A DNA stretch of 64,000 bases, taken from Roseobacter sp. SK209-2-6 (lineage in GTDB: Bacteria > Pseudomonadota > Alphaproteobacteria > Rhodobacterales > Rhodobacteraceae). Each line of letters opens with the position of its first letter. Within the stretch, counting starts at the first letter, position 1. The translations under genes and the position numbers were made by a program. Below the pieces are notes generated by a model that was not told where the DNA came from, searched no databases, and saw only the letters and a list, made by a program, of their open reading frames with translations. Shown here one piece after another: positions 63,503-64,000 of the stretch. The stretch lies in contig NZ_AAYC01000006.1 in assembly GCF_000169455.1 (NCBI RefSeq), forward strand, positions 186,001 to 250,000. Direction: 5' to 3'.

Positions 63503-63898
63503 CAAAAAACACCCCATAGTCGCATTTCAAATTTAAAAATCCCTCTAGAGGTGAATTTTGACCTTAAGAGATTCTGTAGTAAAGTAGGGGAATATGCCCG
63601 TTCTCTTTCATTCCAAACCCATCTCAGTATTTTTTGGTTTGGACCCAGTTTGTTAAAACGTAACTCCAGTTTACGCCAAAAAGAGGCAATTCCCCCCTAA
63701 ATACGGCAAGTCTCTACTGGAAGGCGACACTGCGCTTTATCGGAAAGTTTGCGAAAATCGAACCGCTGAACTTATGTCGCTTTTAAAGCTTGCTAGGTCG
63801 CGGCAAATGCGCAAATCTTGGCCCACCATACAAGAAAAAGCCACCGGTCCCTTTTGCGGGGATGCCAGGGTGGCCAAGACTGCAACTGGGAGACCTCT
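63503..63898. other. 396-bp AT-rich region before the solute-binding protein gene
   Basis: No gene recognised. A possible promoter is TTGACC (63558-63563) and TAAAGT (63580-63585), 16 bp apart. The palindrome CCTCTAGAGG lies at 63542-63551 just upstream. The long leader that would follow (about 300 nt) contains no riboswitch that I recognise. Confidence 0.4.
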
Positions 63899-64000
63899 AT
63901 GAAAGATCAACTTCATTTCCTCGCGCGCCATGCTGTTGCGGGCAAGCTGAGCCGCCGTGACTTTATGGCAAAGGCCGCTGCTCTTGGCTTTACGGCTGCG
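63899..64000 (+). CDS. Tat-exported ABC transporter solute-binding protein, N-terminal part (partial)
   Basis: First 34 residues, MKDQLHFLARHAVAGKLSRR then DFMAKAAALGFTAA, running off the window edge. The SRRDFM motif with a following hydrophobic stretch is a twin-arginine signal. This exact N-terminus pattern is common in Rhodobacterales peptide/oligopeptide-binding ABC proteins (SBP family 5), so a periplasmic peptide-binding function is the best guess. GGGAG is 7-8 nt before the ATG. Confidence 0.7.
   Translation, partial: MKDQLHFLARHAVAGKLSRRDFMAKAAALGFTAA

Overview
The window looks like chromosomal DNA of a marine alphaproteobacterium of the Rhodobacterales, Roseobacter group (Phaeobacter/Ruegeria-like). 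This is inferred from protein content and gene order: a propionyl-CoA carboxylase/methylmalonyl-CoA mutase cluster with its PccR-type regulator, a choline-O-sulfate/betaine operon headed by a BCCT-like carrier, a 44-residue lipoprotein of a type I recall from this order, many small lipoproteins with order-restricted families, and an alphaproteobacterial RNase P RNA. Base composition is even and GC-rich. I see no tRNA, rRNA operon, insertion sequence, prophage, CRISPR array or replication origin.

Region 1 (1-14,340) is propionate assimilation. The minus strand carries the N-terminal part of methylmalonyl-CoA mutase, a sulfotransferase-like protein, pccA, pccB and a train of small conserved genes behind pccB. 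pccR lies downstream on the plus strand. A DcaP-type porin and a Bcr/CflA exporter are interspersed. Repeated TTTGCAAA/GCAAA half-sites in front of both pccB and pccR point to control by PccR.

Region 2 (14,500-22,900) is osmoprotectant metabolism. A minus-strand operon runs BCCT-like transporter, betC, an 87-aa cysteine-rich protein, betB, betA, with betI divergent upstream. It would import choline or choline sulfate and oxidise choline to glycine betaine.

Region 3 (22,950-46,760) is mixed housekeeping and accessory: a DUF1036 protein, EamA and LysE exporters, a frameshifted argP, a nitroreductase, a ClpP-fold membrane protein, yebC, two SLC13/RCK permeases around a flavin dehydrogenase, ymdB, 5-formyl-THF cyclo-ligase with mgtE, two convergent purine deaminases sharing one terminator, hisN, regulators, a Bax-inhibitor-1 protein and a decayed acetyltransferase.

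Region 4 (46,750-56,370) is mostly core information processing: rpmG, rnpB, a cell-wall amidase, gatCA, a metallo-beta-lactamase-fold hydrolase, a tetR-yciI-tag operon behind twin operators, tadA and an rluB-type pseudouridine synthase.

Region 5 (56,455-62,070) is the most interesting part: a tight plus-strand operon of a 24-aa hydrophobic peptide, XpaC, TelA, a DUF2927 lipoprotein, an SPFH/GYF protein with polyproline tracts and a zinc-ribbon membrane protein. It resembles a fusion of two Bacillus envelope-stress modules (xpaC-yaaN and ydjGHI). A nitroreductase, dtd and the start of a Tat-exported solute-binding protein close the window.
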